From: Paratractidigestivibacter sp963640745
GTDB lineage: Bacteria; Actinomycetota; Coriobacteriia; Coriobacteriales; Atopobiaceae
Direction: 5' to 3'
Length of the DNA: 39,869 nucleotides
Assembly (NCBI GenBank): GCA_963640745.1
Contig: CAVIBB010000007.1
Location: 1-39,869, forward strand
The notes below the pieces were generated by a model that was not told where the DNA came from, searched no databases, and was given only the letters and a program-made list of their open reading frames with translations. The position numbers and the translations under genes are program-made. Shown one piece after another: positions 8,600 through 16,853 of this stretch (position 1 is the first letter of the stretch; each line of letters begins with the position of its first letter).

Positions 8600-9496
8600 A
8601 TGGCAGAGCTCAAGGGCATTATCGTGCCCATCGTCACGCCGATGGATGAAGATGAAAACGTCAACACGGAGGAACTGCGTCGTCAGGTTGACCGTCAGAT
8701 TGAGGCTGGTATCCACGGCATCTTCCCCTTCGGCACCAATGGAGAGGGCTACATCCTGAACGGAGCCGAGAAGAAGCTTGTTCTTGAGACCGTTATCGAC
8801 CAGGTCGCGGGCCGCGTTCCTGTCTATGCGGGCACCGGCTGCATCTCGACCAAGGAGACCATCGAGCAGTGCAAGATGGCGGAGGCCGCGGGCGCGGACA
8901 TCCTCTCCGTTATCACGCCGAGCTTCGCAAAGGCTTCCCAGCACGAGCTCGTCGTGCATTACACCAAGGTGGCAGAGGCAGTGCCGAACATGCCGATCGT
9001 GCTCTACAACATCCCGATGCGAACGGGCAACGCCATCGAGCCCGCTACCGTCGTCGAGCTTGCGAAGGTCGACAACATCGTTGGTGCCAAGGACTCTTCC
9101 GGTGATTGGGACAACCTTAGTGCCTACATCGAGCTCACGAAGGATATGGGTTTTGGTGTTCTTTCCGGCAACGATGCTCTTATTCTCAAGGCGCTCAAGG
9201 CGGGTGCAAAGGGCGCCATCGCGGGCTGCGCTAACGTCTACCCGAAGAACATGGCGGGTATCTACGACAACTTCATTGCCAGGGACCTGGAGGCCGCGGA
9301 GGCCTGCCAGGCAAACGTCGTCAACCTTCGCGCTTGCTTCAAGTACGGCAACCCCAACACCGTGGTCAAGACTGCCGTCAACCTGCTTGGCTTTCGAGTG
9401 GGCAAGTGCCGCGCCCCGTTCAACTATCTGCCGCCGGAGGGCATCGAGGCCCTTCAGGCCGCACTCGACTTCGACGCCGCGAGGGGGGTGTGCTAA
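8600..9496 (+). CDS. DapA/N-acetylneuraminate lyase superfamily aldolase
   Basis: 298 residues, a single TIM barrel. The Schiff-base lysine is K164 (VGAKDSSGD) and the catalytic tyrosine Y136 (LYNIPMRTG). The substrate-carboxylate loop reads FGTNGEGY rather than the GTTGE of true dihydrodipicolinate synthases, so lysine synthesis is unlikely. The family includes N-acetylneuraminate lyase, 2-keto-3-deoxygluconate aldolase and related pyruvate-releasing enzymes. Its place between an alcohol dehydrogenase and a PdxA-like enzyme, with a sialidase-fold protein and a YhcH protein downstream, points to cleavage of a 2-keto-3-deoxy acid. GAAAGGAAAG precedes the ATG. The next gene starts right after the stop codon, so the two are translationally linked. 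Confidence 0.85.
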   Translation: MAELKGIIVPIVTPMDEDENVNTEELRRQVDRQIEAGIHGIFPFGTNGEGYILNGAEKKLVLETVIDQVAGRVPVYAGTGCISTKETIEQCKMAEAAGADILSVITPSFAKASQHELVVHYTKVAEAVPNMPIVLYNIPMRTGNAIEPATVVELAKVDNIVGAKDSSGDWDNLSAYIELTKDMGFGVLSGNDALILKALKAGAKGAIAGCANVYPKNMAGIYDNFIARDLEAAEACQANVVNLRACFKYGNPNTVVKTAVNLLGFRVGKCRAPFNYLPPEGIEALQAALDFDAARGVC

Positions 9497-10567
9497 ATGG
9501 CTGCTCAGCTTCCCATCGTCGCCATCACTATGGGCGACCCGGCCGGCAACGGCCCCGAGATCACCGTCAAGGCACTCGCGGATGTCACGCTCTACGACCG
9601 TTGCCGCCCCATTGTCGTGGGCGACGCGAAGATGATCGAGCAGGCCAAGGGCTTCATCGGCATGCCCGAGGTTCAGGTCAACCCGGTCCATTCCGTGGCC
9701 GAGGCCAAATTCGAGGCCGGCACCATCGATGTCTATCAGCTCGACCTCATCGAGGACGTCGAGAAGTTCAAGGTGGGAGAGGTCTCCGTTGAGGGGGGCA
9801 ACGCTGCGTTCCAGTCTGTAAAGAAGACCATCGAGCTTGCCATGGCCGGCGAGGTCGACGCTACCGTTACTAACGCGCTCAATAAGGAGGCCATGAACCT
9901 GGCGCTTGCCCCGCAGGGGATGCACTTCGATGGACACACTGAGATTTATGCCACGTATACGGGCACCAAGAAGTACTGCATGATGCTTGCTCACCACGAT
10001 TTCCGCGTCGTGCACGTCTCTACTCACTGTTCGCTTCGCGAAGCCTGCGACCGCGTGAAGACTCCGCGCGTCCTCGAGGTTATCGAGCTCGCCAACGAGG
10101 CGTGCCGCAACCTCGGCATAGATAAGCCCAAGGTTGCCGTCGCGGGCCTGAACCCGCACTGCGGTGAGCACGGCCTCTTCGGTACCGAGGAGGCTGACGA
10201 GATCGAGCCGGCCATCAAGCTCGCTCAGGAAGAGGGCATCGACGCCGTGGGCCCCATCCCGCCCGACTCGGTCTTCTCCGAGATGAACGGCGGCTGGTAC
10301 GACATCACCGTGTGCATGTACCACGATCAAGGCCACATCCCCACTAAGGTCCTCGGCTTCGTGTATGACCGAGAGGCCCAGGGTTGGAAGGCTGTCGAGG
10401 GCGTGAACATCACGCTCGGCCTTCCCATCATCCGCACCTCTGTTGACCACGGCACGGGTTTTGCCCTTGCCGGAAAGGGGACGAGCAACGAGCTCTCCCT
10501 CGTCAATGCCATCGACTACGCCCTGCGTATGGCTGCGGGCAAGATGGCTGAGGCCGCGCAGGCGTAA
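9497..10567 (+). CDS. PdxA2-type 4-phospho-acid-sugar dehydrogenase (PdxA family)
   Basis: 356 residues. PdxA family enzymes oxidise and decarboxylate a 4-phosphorylated hydroxy acid; the catabolic PdxA2 branch makes dihydroxyacetone phosphate from 4-phospho-D-threonate or -erythronate with NAD. The N-terminal TMGDPAGNGPEI motif, substrate-site GHTE (146-149), and the three metal histidines H177 (STHCSL), H221 (NPHCGE) and H276 (YHDQG) are intact. No other pyridoxine genes are nearby, and a DUF1537 kinase is in the same operon, so a catabolic role is far more likely than vitamin B6 synthesis. The start follows the aldolase stop directly, with GAGGGGGG about 10 bp upstream. Confidence 0.87.
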   Translation: MAAQLPIVAITMGDPAGNGPEITVKALADVTLYDRCRPIVVGDAKMIEQAKGFIGMPEVQVNPVHSVAEAKFEAGTIDVYQLDLIEDVEKFKVGEVSVEGGNAAFQSVKKTIELAMAGEVDATVTNALNKEAMNLALAPQGMHFDGHTEIYATYTGTKKYCMMLAHHDFRVVHVSTHCSLREACDRVKTPRVLEVIELANEACRNLGIDKPKVAVAGLNPHCGEHGLFGTEEADEIEPAIKLAQEEGIDAVGPIPPDSVFSEMNGGWYDITVCMYHDQGHIPTKVLGFVYDREAQGWKAVEGVNITLGLPIIRTSVDHGTGFALAGKGTSNELSLVNAIDYALRMAAGKMAEAAQA

Positions 10568-10590
10568 TAACGTTAGCGGCATCCTTTCCA

Positions 10591-10635
10591 ACCGGGGCTT
10601 GGCTGCGAAGCGCCATGCCGTCGCCGGGCCCCGGT
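10591..10635 (+). other. Large hairpin between the PdxA2-type gene and the permease
   Basis: ACCGGGGC (10591-10598) pairs perfectly with GCCCCGGT (10628-10635) around a 29-nt loop that can itself fold. A pyrimidine-rich stretch follows but no clean T run, so it may be a leaky terminator or a processing/stability element that separates the enzyme genes from the permease. The rest of the 247-bp gap (10568-10814) shows no gene. I see no clear promoter there. Confidence 0.4.
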
Positions 10636-10814
10636 CAGCTTTCTGCCTTTTCGGCCTAGTTGGCACTGTGCCGTTGGCCGGCATTTAACCACCTACAAAA
10701 GAGCGAAGCCTTTATTTGCGCTCCATATGCCTGTAGTTTTGCGACCGGGATTGGCCCGGCCGCACGGGATGCCCTTGTCTTTTTTGGCGGGGCAACAAGG
10801 AAGGAGTGATCGAG

Positions 10815-12119
10815 ATGACCCTGCAGATGATTTTGGCGCTTGCTGTTCTCGTCATCATGCTTGTCTTGATCATGTTCGACGTCATGCCGTTCGGGGCGCC
10901 CCCCATCTTCGCGAGCTGCCTGCTCGTGGCCTGTGGCACTATTTTCGGTGCCGAATGGGAGGTCCAGTGGGACGTTCCCTACGCCTTCGCGGGCTTCACA
11001 AACGCGAGCGTGTGGATGATCGCGTTCTTTATGGTCGTTATGGCGGCGGTTCAAAAGACGAGCCTCATTGCCAAGGTCAAGGACTCTATGTCAAACCTGG
11101 TGAATAGGGGCGGCTTCAAAAGCTATGTTGCACTTATCATCGTGGTCATGCTCGGCGCCTCTCTTGCCGGCGGCGGTTCCACTGGTTACTACGTGCTTAT
11201 TCTTGCCCTGGTTGCTACGCTTCCGTATAACAAAGAGCTTCCGACCTCGAAGCTCCTCATGCCCCTCGGCTTCGCCACGAACCACCCGCTGATTCCGATC
11301 AACGTCGCACTTCAGTACGGCGTCATGGTCACCGTCCTGCAGTCTGCCGGCGCCGCCTCCGACGTCTCGATGGCCAGCTTCTCGCTGCTCACCTTCGCCC
11401 TCTCTGTCGGCTTCATCATCGCGGCCCTCGTGGGCTTTAAGTTCCTGCCCGATCACGAGATTGCGGCGGCCACCGATGAACAGAAGGCCCGTCGCAACGA
11501 GGAAATCGTCACGATGAGCAAGGGCCAGGAGACCCTCACCGTTGTGCTCTTCTTTGGCACCGTTGTCTGCATGATGTTCATGAACGTGCTCGGCAACCTC
11601 GCTTACGTGCTCCCCGGCATCGCCGCCTTTATCCTCATGCTCGCCGGCGTTGTCACTTGGAAAGAGTTCCGCGACGGCATCTTTGCGCCCGTCGTTCTCA
11701 TGATGGCCGGCGTCATCCCCGTAGCCAACGCTCTCGCCGACTCCGGTCTCACTGCCCTTATCGGCAACGCCGTCGCAGGCGTTGCGGGCGGTATGAGCCC
11801 GTTCTTGATCGTCTTCATCTTCTCTGTCCTGACCTCGACCTGCGCTACCTTCACCGGCTCCAACATGGGCTCCGTGTACATTTTTGCGCCGATCGCCGTC
11901 GCCACCTGCATGCAGCTCGGTGTCTCTCCGCTTGCCGCTGCCGGTGCGGTTGTCATCTCCGGTTGGCAGGGTGGCTACATGCCCGTCGATGGCCTGCCGG
12001 CCATGATTTTCGGCATGGGCAACTATAAGCTCAGCGAGTTCTGGAAGTTCACCATTCCGATGTACTTCATCCGCATCGCGGCCCTCTCCCTCGGCGCCGT
12101 CCTCATCTTCCCGATGTAG
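10815..12119 (+). CDS. Ion-transporter-superfamily permease, likely organic/sugar-acid anion transporter
   Basis: 434 residues, almost entirely membrane segments, about ten to twelve helices. Overall character (two halves, each with a Gly-rich re-entrant region such as LAGGGSTGYY and TFTGSNMGS, and a hydrophilic loop around residues 215-240) resembles the IT superfamily of anion permeases (DASS/CitMHS/ArsB-like). I chose ATG 10815 because AAGGAAGGAG ends 8 nt before it; a GTG at 10806 overlaps that site. In the operon context it probably imports the acid sugar or its ester. The exact family is uncertain and could be settled by profile search. Confidence 0.7.
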   Translation: MTLQMILALAVLVIMLVLIMFDVMPFGAPPIFASCLLVACGTIFGAEWEVQWDVPYAFAGFTNASVWMIAFFMVVMAAVQKTSLIAKVKDSMSNLVNRGGFKSYVALIIVVMLGASLAGGGSTGYYVLILALVATLPYNKELPTSKLLMPLGFATNHPLIPINVALQYGVMVTVLQSAGAASDVSMASFSLLTFALSVGFIIAALVGFKFLPDHEIAAATDEQKARRNEEIVTMSKGQETLTVVLFFGTVVCMMFMNVLGNLAYVLPGIAAFILMLAGVVTWKEFRDGIFAPVVLMMAGVIPVANALADSGLTALIGNAVAGVAGGMSPFLIVFIFSVLTSTCATFTGSNMGSVYIFAPIAVATCMQLGVSPLAAAGAVVISGWQGGYMPVDGLPAMIFGMGNYKLSEFWKFTIPMYFIRIAALSLGAVLIFPM

Positions 12120-12136
12120 GCCAGCCCTCGGGTCGA

Positions 12137-12222
12137 AGCGCTGCCCGTCTATCCGACGAGGCGGGCGGCGCTGACAAGGTCACTCTGTTGGTTCATTCGC
12201 TTGGAGTGGTTTTGTCAGCGCC
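12137..12222 (+). promoter_or_regulatory. Leader with two mutually exclusive hairpins before the esterase genes
   Basis: Stem A pairs 12137-12147 with 12162-12172 over 11 bp (one G-U). Stem B pairs GGCGCTGACAA (12167-12177) perfectly with its complement at 12212-12222. The two share bases 12167-12172, so only one can be complete at a time. Stem B is followed by TATTTGTT and lies about 40 nt before the esterase start. This layout suits an attenuator or an RNA switch, but may also be a permease 3' end plus processing site. Confidence 0.45.
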
Positions 12223-12260
12223 TATTTGTTGGATCGCGAGTCAAAAGAAAGAGGGTCCCC

Positions 12261-13820
12261 ATGTCTTTGAACGAGTGCTTCTCATACATCTCTACGAAGG
12301 CCGGGGCCGACCCCGTGAGGCTCGTCTTTCTGTGTGCGCCGGCGCGAGTGTGCCCGACAGCTTCCGCTGCCGAGGAGTTCGCAAGGAGCAGCGGCTGGCT
12401 CGAAGCCGTTGAGCGGGCCGGCGCCGCGCTCGTTGCGCCGTCCGCGGCCAGCGGGTGGCCTGAGGGGCCGAACGACCTACTCCATATGCTGTATTCCGAA
12501 GCGCGGGGTGCATTCAGCGTCGCAAAGGGCCGCGGAATTCCCGGGAAGAACGATGTTGCTTGGCTGTGGGAGGTGCTAATCGGTCTTGTGGGTTATGGGG
12601 ACGGCGCGACGTTTGTGGCCGACTATGTGGCAGCGCACCCGAGCTTTGCGGCCGCAAGCGTAATCGTGGACGGCGACTTGAGCGCTTCAGCGGTGCTCGA
12701 CAATCCTTCTGACCACTGGTTCGTTACGCGGCCTTCAGGAGGGTATCGCGTGCCCGCCAATAGGGACGTTCCGGTTGCCTCCTGGCTCGTGGGCTCCGCG
12801 GGAAAGGGCGTCGCCGCCGAGTCGTTTTGCCTGCGCGACGCCCCCGAGGGGTGCATGCGAGTCGACTACGCGGACATTTCGTCCGAGCCCGTGTTTGCTG
12901 AGCGGGCGCTCGACTATCTTTCTCATGTGGTCCGCTGGAAATCTTGCCCGGACGGCCGGCTCGTCTGGCATCACACCAAGGAGGACTTTCTCCTAGGCAG
13001 GGCGTATCGGCATCGTGCGGTTAAGCTCCGCGGCGTCGAGTATCCCTATGCGGTGTACCTGCCCTGCGGGATGCCCGAGAAGGAGGCTCGTGGCCTTCCA
13101 TTGGTCCTTTCCATTCATGGGCGAGGTGAGCCTGCGTGGATTTTTTCGGACAAGAACGGTTGGGAACGGCTGGCCGATGAGACCAGGGCCTTTGCGGTGG
13201 TGCTCCCCGATTCGCCGGGCAACGTCTGGATTGATGGACGTGACGATGGGGCGGCCGGGGCGATAGCCAAGGATGCTGTCCGCGAGTTCGGCTTCGATGT
13301 GTCGCGCGTCTATATCACCGGGTTTTCCAACGGCGCCGTGTACGCGTGCCAGCAGGCGACTGCCCACCCAGAGTGTTTCTCGGCGGTCAGCGCGTGGAAC
13401 GGCCCTTGCCTCGATGCGGTACTCGCGGGTGGCTTGGGCGACCACGTGTTTGCTGAAGGCTTCTCTGAAGGTGATGTCGAGATGCCGTTCTGGATCTGTC
13501 AAGGGTCTGCGGATGGGGAGATGTGCCGGGGTCATGAGGCCGATCTTGCTTACGTGCTCGCGCCAAATGGTTGCGACGAGGGCGACGCCGTTTGTTGGGA
13601 CGGCGAGAACCGTTATCTCCCCGAGCTCGGATACGTGGAGGGTGAGCGATTGGAGTCTCGCGTATATCTTGGCTCCGACGGCCTACCGCGTGTCGGAATC
13701 ACGGAAGTTCGCGATCTTCCCCATGGCGCCATTGAGGATGAGGCTCGCGCCGCCTGGGAGTTCATGAGTGGGTTTAGCCGCGCTGCTGACTCAAAGAAGG
13801 TGGAGGTGCGCGAATCATGA
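12261..13820 (+). CDS. Two-domain alpha/beta-hydrolase esterase (PHB-depolymerase-like), intracellular
   Basis: 519 residues from ATG 12261, preceded by GAAAGAGGG; an in-frame TTG at 12201 lacks such a site. The C-terminal half (about 250-505) is an esterase domain of the PHB-depolymerase/feruloyl-esterase type: oxyanion HG at 286-287, nucleophile S356 in GFSNG, acid D418 in GSADGE and base H488 in LPHGA. The N-terminal half (about 15-230) looks like a diverged second copy: at 111-115 the elbow reads GYGDG, with Gly where the nucleophile Ser should be. No signal peptide is present, so the substrate must be inside the cell. It overlaps the next, similar gene by ATGA, and the pair is probably co-translated. 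It likely removes an acyl or aryl ester from an imported sugar acid; true PHB degradation is unlikely. Confidence 0.78.
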   Translation: MSLNECFSYISTKAGADPVRLVFLCAPARVCPTASAAEEFARSSGWLEAVERAGAALVAPSAASGWPEGPNDLLHMLYSEARGAFSVAKGRGIPGKNDVAWLWEVLIGLVGYGDGATFVADYVAAHPSFAAASVIVDGDLSASAVLDNPSDHWFVTRPSGGYRVPANRDVPVASWLVGSAGKGVAAESFCLRDAPEGCMRVDYADISSEPVFAERALDYLSHVVRWKSCPDGRLVWHHTKEDFLLGRAYRHRAVKLRGVEYPYAVYLPCGMPEKEARGLPLVLSIHGRGEPAWIFSDKNGWERLADETRAFAVVLPDSPGNVWIDGRDDGAAGAIAKDAVREFGFDVSRVYITGFSNGAVYACQQATAHPECFSAVSAWNGPCLDAVLAGGLGDHVFAEGFSEGDVEMPFWICQGSADGEMCRGHEADLAYVLAPNGCDEGDAVCWDGENRYLPELGYVEGERLESRVYLGSDGLPRVGITEVRDLPHGAIEDEARAAWEFMSGFSRAADSKKVEVRES

Positions 13821-15553
13821 GAAACGATTACGAGCCGCTGGTCCAGCGCTCGGCCCTTGCCGGAGCTTTGGCGCGAGAGACGGTGAGCGGGTTAACCTCT
13901 GGGGTCTTGAATCCTGAGAACAACGTTGAGGTCAAGGTAGGGTCCGACCGCACGATGCTCGTGTATGTGCCGGAATCCGGATGCCCCCATCCCAAACAGA
14001 CGCAGGTGCTTGTGGTTCTGAGAAGCGAATCCGGAGAGAATAGCGCGAAGCGGCTCTTGAGCGATCTCGGCCTGGCGCGTCTTGCCGAGGACCGTCATTT
14101 CGTCGTTGTGTTCCCGGAGCCCACGGCAGATGGATGGAACTACATTGGCGACGTGTCGCGCGAGGATGACGCAGACTTCATTGTCCGCTGCTTCGCTGCC
14201 CTGCCCAAGACAGAGGTGGGAGTCTCCGGTTTCAACGGCATGATTTTTCATCTTGCGTGTGATTCCGCTTCCTCCGCGATGGTTATGAGCCTCGCGGCGA
14301 ACCGTCCGCTTGATGCCGCCGCGGTCATGGTCGGCTCTCTTCCCGAGGGTTTCTTGCTTCCGAAGCCGAAAGCGCCGCAATCAGCCTGGCTTTATGAGCG
14401 CAGCGAGATGCTTGAGGCGTGGCTTGCCGAGGCCAATGGAGCCGGGGCACATGTGTCTGGGGGCGGGCTATCGGACGAGGAGGTGCTGCGCGCCTGGGAA
14501 GAGATGTTCTCGGTAACGCGCCGCTGGCGTAACGATGTGTTCGGAACGTACCAGGAGCGCGTCGACTTTGCTCGCGAGGGATACGTTGCGCATGTGGATG
14601 ACCGCTTACTCGGGCTGGCCGACGGTCTGCCCCGAACATGGCACGAGCTTGTGCCGACGAGCGTAGCTGAGTCCACTGAGGCCGCTCCGCTTGTTATCTA
14701 CCTGCATGGAATTAACTGCTGCAGTACCTATGGAGCCGAGCAGAGCGGATGGGGGAGCCTGGCTGCGCGAGACGGCTTTATGGCGGTTTTTCCCGATGCT
14801 ACAGCTGAGATGCGCTGGAACGTGTGGGACGATCCGCGTCTGCCGTTCGATATGGCCTATATCCTCGCGCTCATCGACCACATGGACGAGGTTCACCCGG
14901 TTGATCGCTCTCGTGTGTATCTCTCGGGCTTCTCGATGGGGTCTATGTTTGCGAACGCCCTTGCGGCGGCGTATCCAGAGATTTTTGCGGGGGTCGTAGC
15001 ACTGAACGGGCCATCCATGGGCATTCTGAGGGCGCTCGACGAATCGCGTGGAATGATCTTGCAGTTTTGTCGCACCTCCGCGGTTGCCGGGCTTTTGCCG
15101 AGCGAAGCGACCTACTCACCCGCTCACGAGCTTGCAGAGAAGAAAAAAGCGGCCTTTGATTACCGCATGCCTGTTGTCCAGTTCGTGGGGCTGCTCGACG
15201 GAGTCGGCTTCGAGTCCGGCAGTCTTTGGCCGGTGGACACGGGCGACGAGGGGCTTTGGCCGCGAACGATCTGCTGGTGGCTCGAATATGACCGGTCCTG
15301 TGGAGGGTTTTCGACTGGGGCCGCCACTCCGACCGGGTTTGCGTCGGACACGTGCGAGCGTGTGGGAGAGCGGATGGTGGAGCAGACTTGGTGTTCGACC
15401 GATTCCGGTTCTCCTGTGTATTACCGAGTCATCGCGACCGAGCGTATGCCCCATGCCGTCGCTCTTGAGCAGATTGAGCACGGATGGGGCGTGGTGCGGC
15501 ACTGGTCGCGCCGCCCGGATGGGTCGCTCGCGTACGACGGCCTCGATGTTTAG
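13817..15553 (+). CDS. Second two-domain PHB-depolymerase-like esterase
   Basis: 578 residues. It has the same plan as the preceding gene. The C-terminal domain has YLHG (295-298), the nucleophile S373 in GFSMG, D461 in GLLDG and H546 in MPHAV. The N-terminal domain keeps the strand-elbow pattern VSGFNG (136-141) but has lost the serine of GFSxG and appears non-catalytic. No signal peptide is seen. Being neighbours with matching architecture but clearly diverged sequence, the two genes look like an old duplication, perhaps forming a hetero-oligomer or acting on two ester positions. The start overlaps the upstream stop by 4 bp. The next gene begins 74 bp downstream, in a gap with no clear signal beyond a ribosome binding site. 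Confidence 0.78.
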   Translation: MRNDYEPLVQRSALAGALARETVSGLTSGVLNPENNVEVKVGSDRTMLVYVPESGCPHPKQTQVLVVLRSESGENSAKRLLSDLGLARLAEDRHFVVVFPEPTADGWNYIGDVSREDDADFIVRCFAALPKTEVGVSGFNGMIFHLACDSASSAMVMSLAANRPLDAAAVMVGSLPEGFLLPKPKAPQSAWLYERSEMLEAWLAEANGAGAHVSGGGLSDEEVLRAWEEMFSVTRRWRNDVFGTYQERVDFAREGYVAHVDDRLLGLADGLPRTWHELVPTSVAESTEAAPLVIYLHGINCCSTYGAEQSGWGSLAARDGFMAVFPDATAEMRWNVWDDPRLPFDMAYILALIDHMDEVHPVDRSRVYLSGFSMGSMFANALAAAYPEIFAGVVALNGPSMGILRALDESRGMILQFCRTSAVAGLLPSEATYSPAHELAEKKKAAFDYRMPVVQFVGLLDGVGFESGSLWPVDTGDEGLWPRTICWWLEYDRSCGGFSTGAATPTGFASDTCERVGERMVEQTWCSTDSGSPVYYRVIATERMPHAVALEQIEHGWGVVRHWSRRPDGSLAYDGLDV

Positions 15554-15627
15554 TAATTGCGGCGGATTCTCGCTGTTTGTATACGCATTGTAAAGGTGCC
15601 GCGGCGCCATGAGAGAAAGGAACCGTA

Positions 15628-16791
15628 ATGTCAATCCAGACCCTCCCCGGACTCACTCCCGACGGTCAGGTCTACTACGATCCCGAGATGGAGCTGGTCG
15701 AGGCCTTCGTCAACCCCGGTCCGTGGAAAACCGCCCATGGTCCTGGTCTGCTTGAGACCCCGGCAGGCACGATTTTGTGCTGTTGGTTCGCGGGAACTTA
15801 TGAAGGTGACACTGACATCAACATCGTCGTCTCTCGCCTGGAGAAGGGCTCCGACAAGTGGAGCGAACCGACCTATATCAGCCACAATGACGACCGCTCC
15901 GACCAGAATCCGTCTCTCTTTCTCAACCCCAACGGCGAGATTTGGGCCATGTACACCTCTCAGCTCGGTCGCCAGCCCGGCAAGGACAACATGCAGTACA
16001 CCTCGGTGGTAAAAAAGCAGGTTTCTACCGATGACGGTCTGACCTGGTCCGAGCCTGAGGTCGTTCTCCCCGAGGAAGGCACCTTCGCGCGTCAGTGCGT
16101 TCAGGTGCTCTCCAACGGTCGCTGGATTTATGGCCTTTGGCTATGCACCGACTCTGCGAGCGGACTGGCTGGCGATCCGTCGGCCTTTGCGATCTCTGAC
16201 GATAAGGGCGAGACCTGGCGCCGTGTCGGCGTGCCGGAGTCCTCTGGCCGCGTCCACCCGAGCGTTGTGGAGCTGGAAGACGGCCACCTCGTCGCTTTCA
16301 TGCGCTCCCGCGAGGCCGATTTCGTCTATCGCAGCGAGTCGAGTGACTATGGAGACACCTGGACTGTTCCCGTCGCGACTCCGCTGCCCAACAACAACTC
16401 CGGCATCGGCGTGACCAAGCTCTCGAGCGGTCGCATCGCACTTATCTATAACCACAATTCCGCGCCAGCCACTTATGGCAAGAAAGGCGCCTGGCCGGCG
16501 CTTCGCAACCCAGTTTCCATCGCGCTCTCCGAGGACGGCGGTCTCACCTTCCCGTTGATTCGAAACATTGAGCGCGGCGAAGGCTATGTCGGCGATGAGA
16601 ACAAGTTCAACAACCGTCAGTACGAGTACCCCACGATTATCGAGGCCTCTGACGGTTCCATTCACTGCGCCTATGCCTATCGCACTCGTCGGGGCGTCAA
16701 GTGGGTCAAGCTCGCTGAGGCCGACATTATGGGCAAGACCCGCGGCGAGGGTACCTACAACCCGACCTCGGGCGACGTGGGCGCGCATTAA
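15628..16791 (+). CDS. Asp-box beta-propeller protein, sialidase/BNR superfamily
   Basis: 387 residues. Four Asp boxes mark propeller blades: STDDGLTW (133-140), SDDKGETW (190-197), SSDYGDTW (238-245) and SEDGGLTF (301-308); a fifth, degenerate one is near 69-78. This is the sialidase (BNR_2-like) fold. Such proteins include exo-sialidases but also other glycosidases and lyases. There is no signal peptide, anchor or lectin domain, unlike secreted gut sialidases, so it probably acts on an imported oligosaccharide or acid sugar. AGAAAGGA precedes the ATG. Neighbouring DapA-family and YhcH-like genes are reminiscent of sialic acid operons, yet no nanE or nanK is present, so a sialic-acid role is only one possibility. 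The catalytic Arg triad cannot be assigned by eye. Confidence 0.75.
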   Translation: MSIQTLPGLTPDGQVYYDPEMELVEAFVNPGPWKTAHGPGLLETPAGTILCCWFAGTYEGDTDINIVVSRLEKGSDKWSEPTYISHNDDRSDQNPSLFLNPNGEIWAMYTSQLGRQPGKDNMQYTSVVKKQVSTDDGLTWSEPEVVLPEEGTFARQCVQVLSNGRWIYGLWLCTDSASGLAGDPSAFAISDDKGETWRRVGVPESSGRVHPSVVELEDGHLVAFMRSREADFVYRSESSDYGDTWTVPVATPLPNNNSGIGVTKLSSGRIALIYNHNSAPATYGKKGAWPALRNPVSIALSEDGGLTFPLIRNIERGEGYVGDENKFNNRQYEYPTIIEASDGSIHCAYAYRTRRGVKWVKLAEADIMGKTRGEGTYNPTSGDVGAH

Positions 16792-16800
16792 ACAGACGGT

Positions 16801-16826
16801 CCGGGGGGCTTCCGCCCCTGGGTTTT
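16801..16826 (+). terminator. Weak hairpin with TTTT between propeller gene and yhcH-like gene
   Basis: Arms 16801-16807 and 16815-16821 form a 7-bp GC-rich stem (one G-U) followed by GTTTT. It could partly stop transcription, lowering expression of the last gene of the set. Confidence 0.4.
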
Positions 16827-16853
16827 GCGGACTTTCCAAAAGGAGAGGTATCA

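Noticed and set aside
8600..9496. dapA for lysine synthesis
   Set aside because: The substrate loop is FGTNGEG and the operon is catabolic; no other lysine genes are nearby.
9497..10567. pdxA for vitamin B6 synthesis
   Set aside because: It sits with a DUF1537 kinase and permease; no other pdx genes in the window.
12261..15553. Polyhydroxybutyrate breakdown genes
   Set aside because: No PHB synthase, phasin or secretion signal; only the catalytic domain fold is similar.
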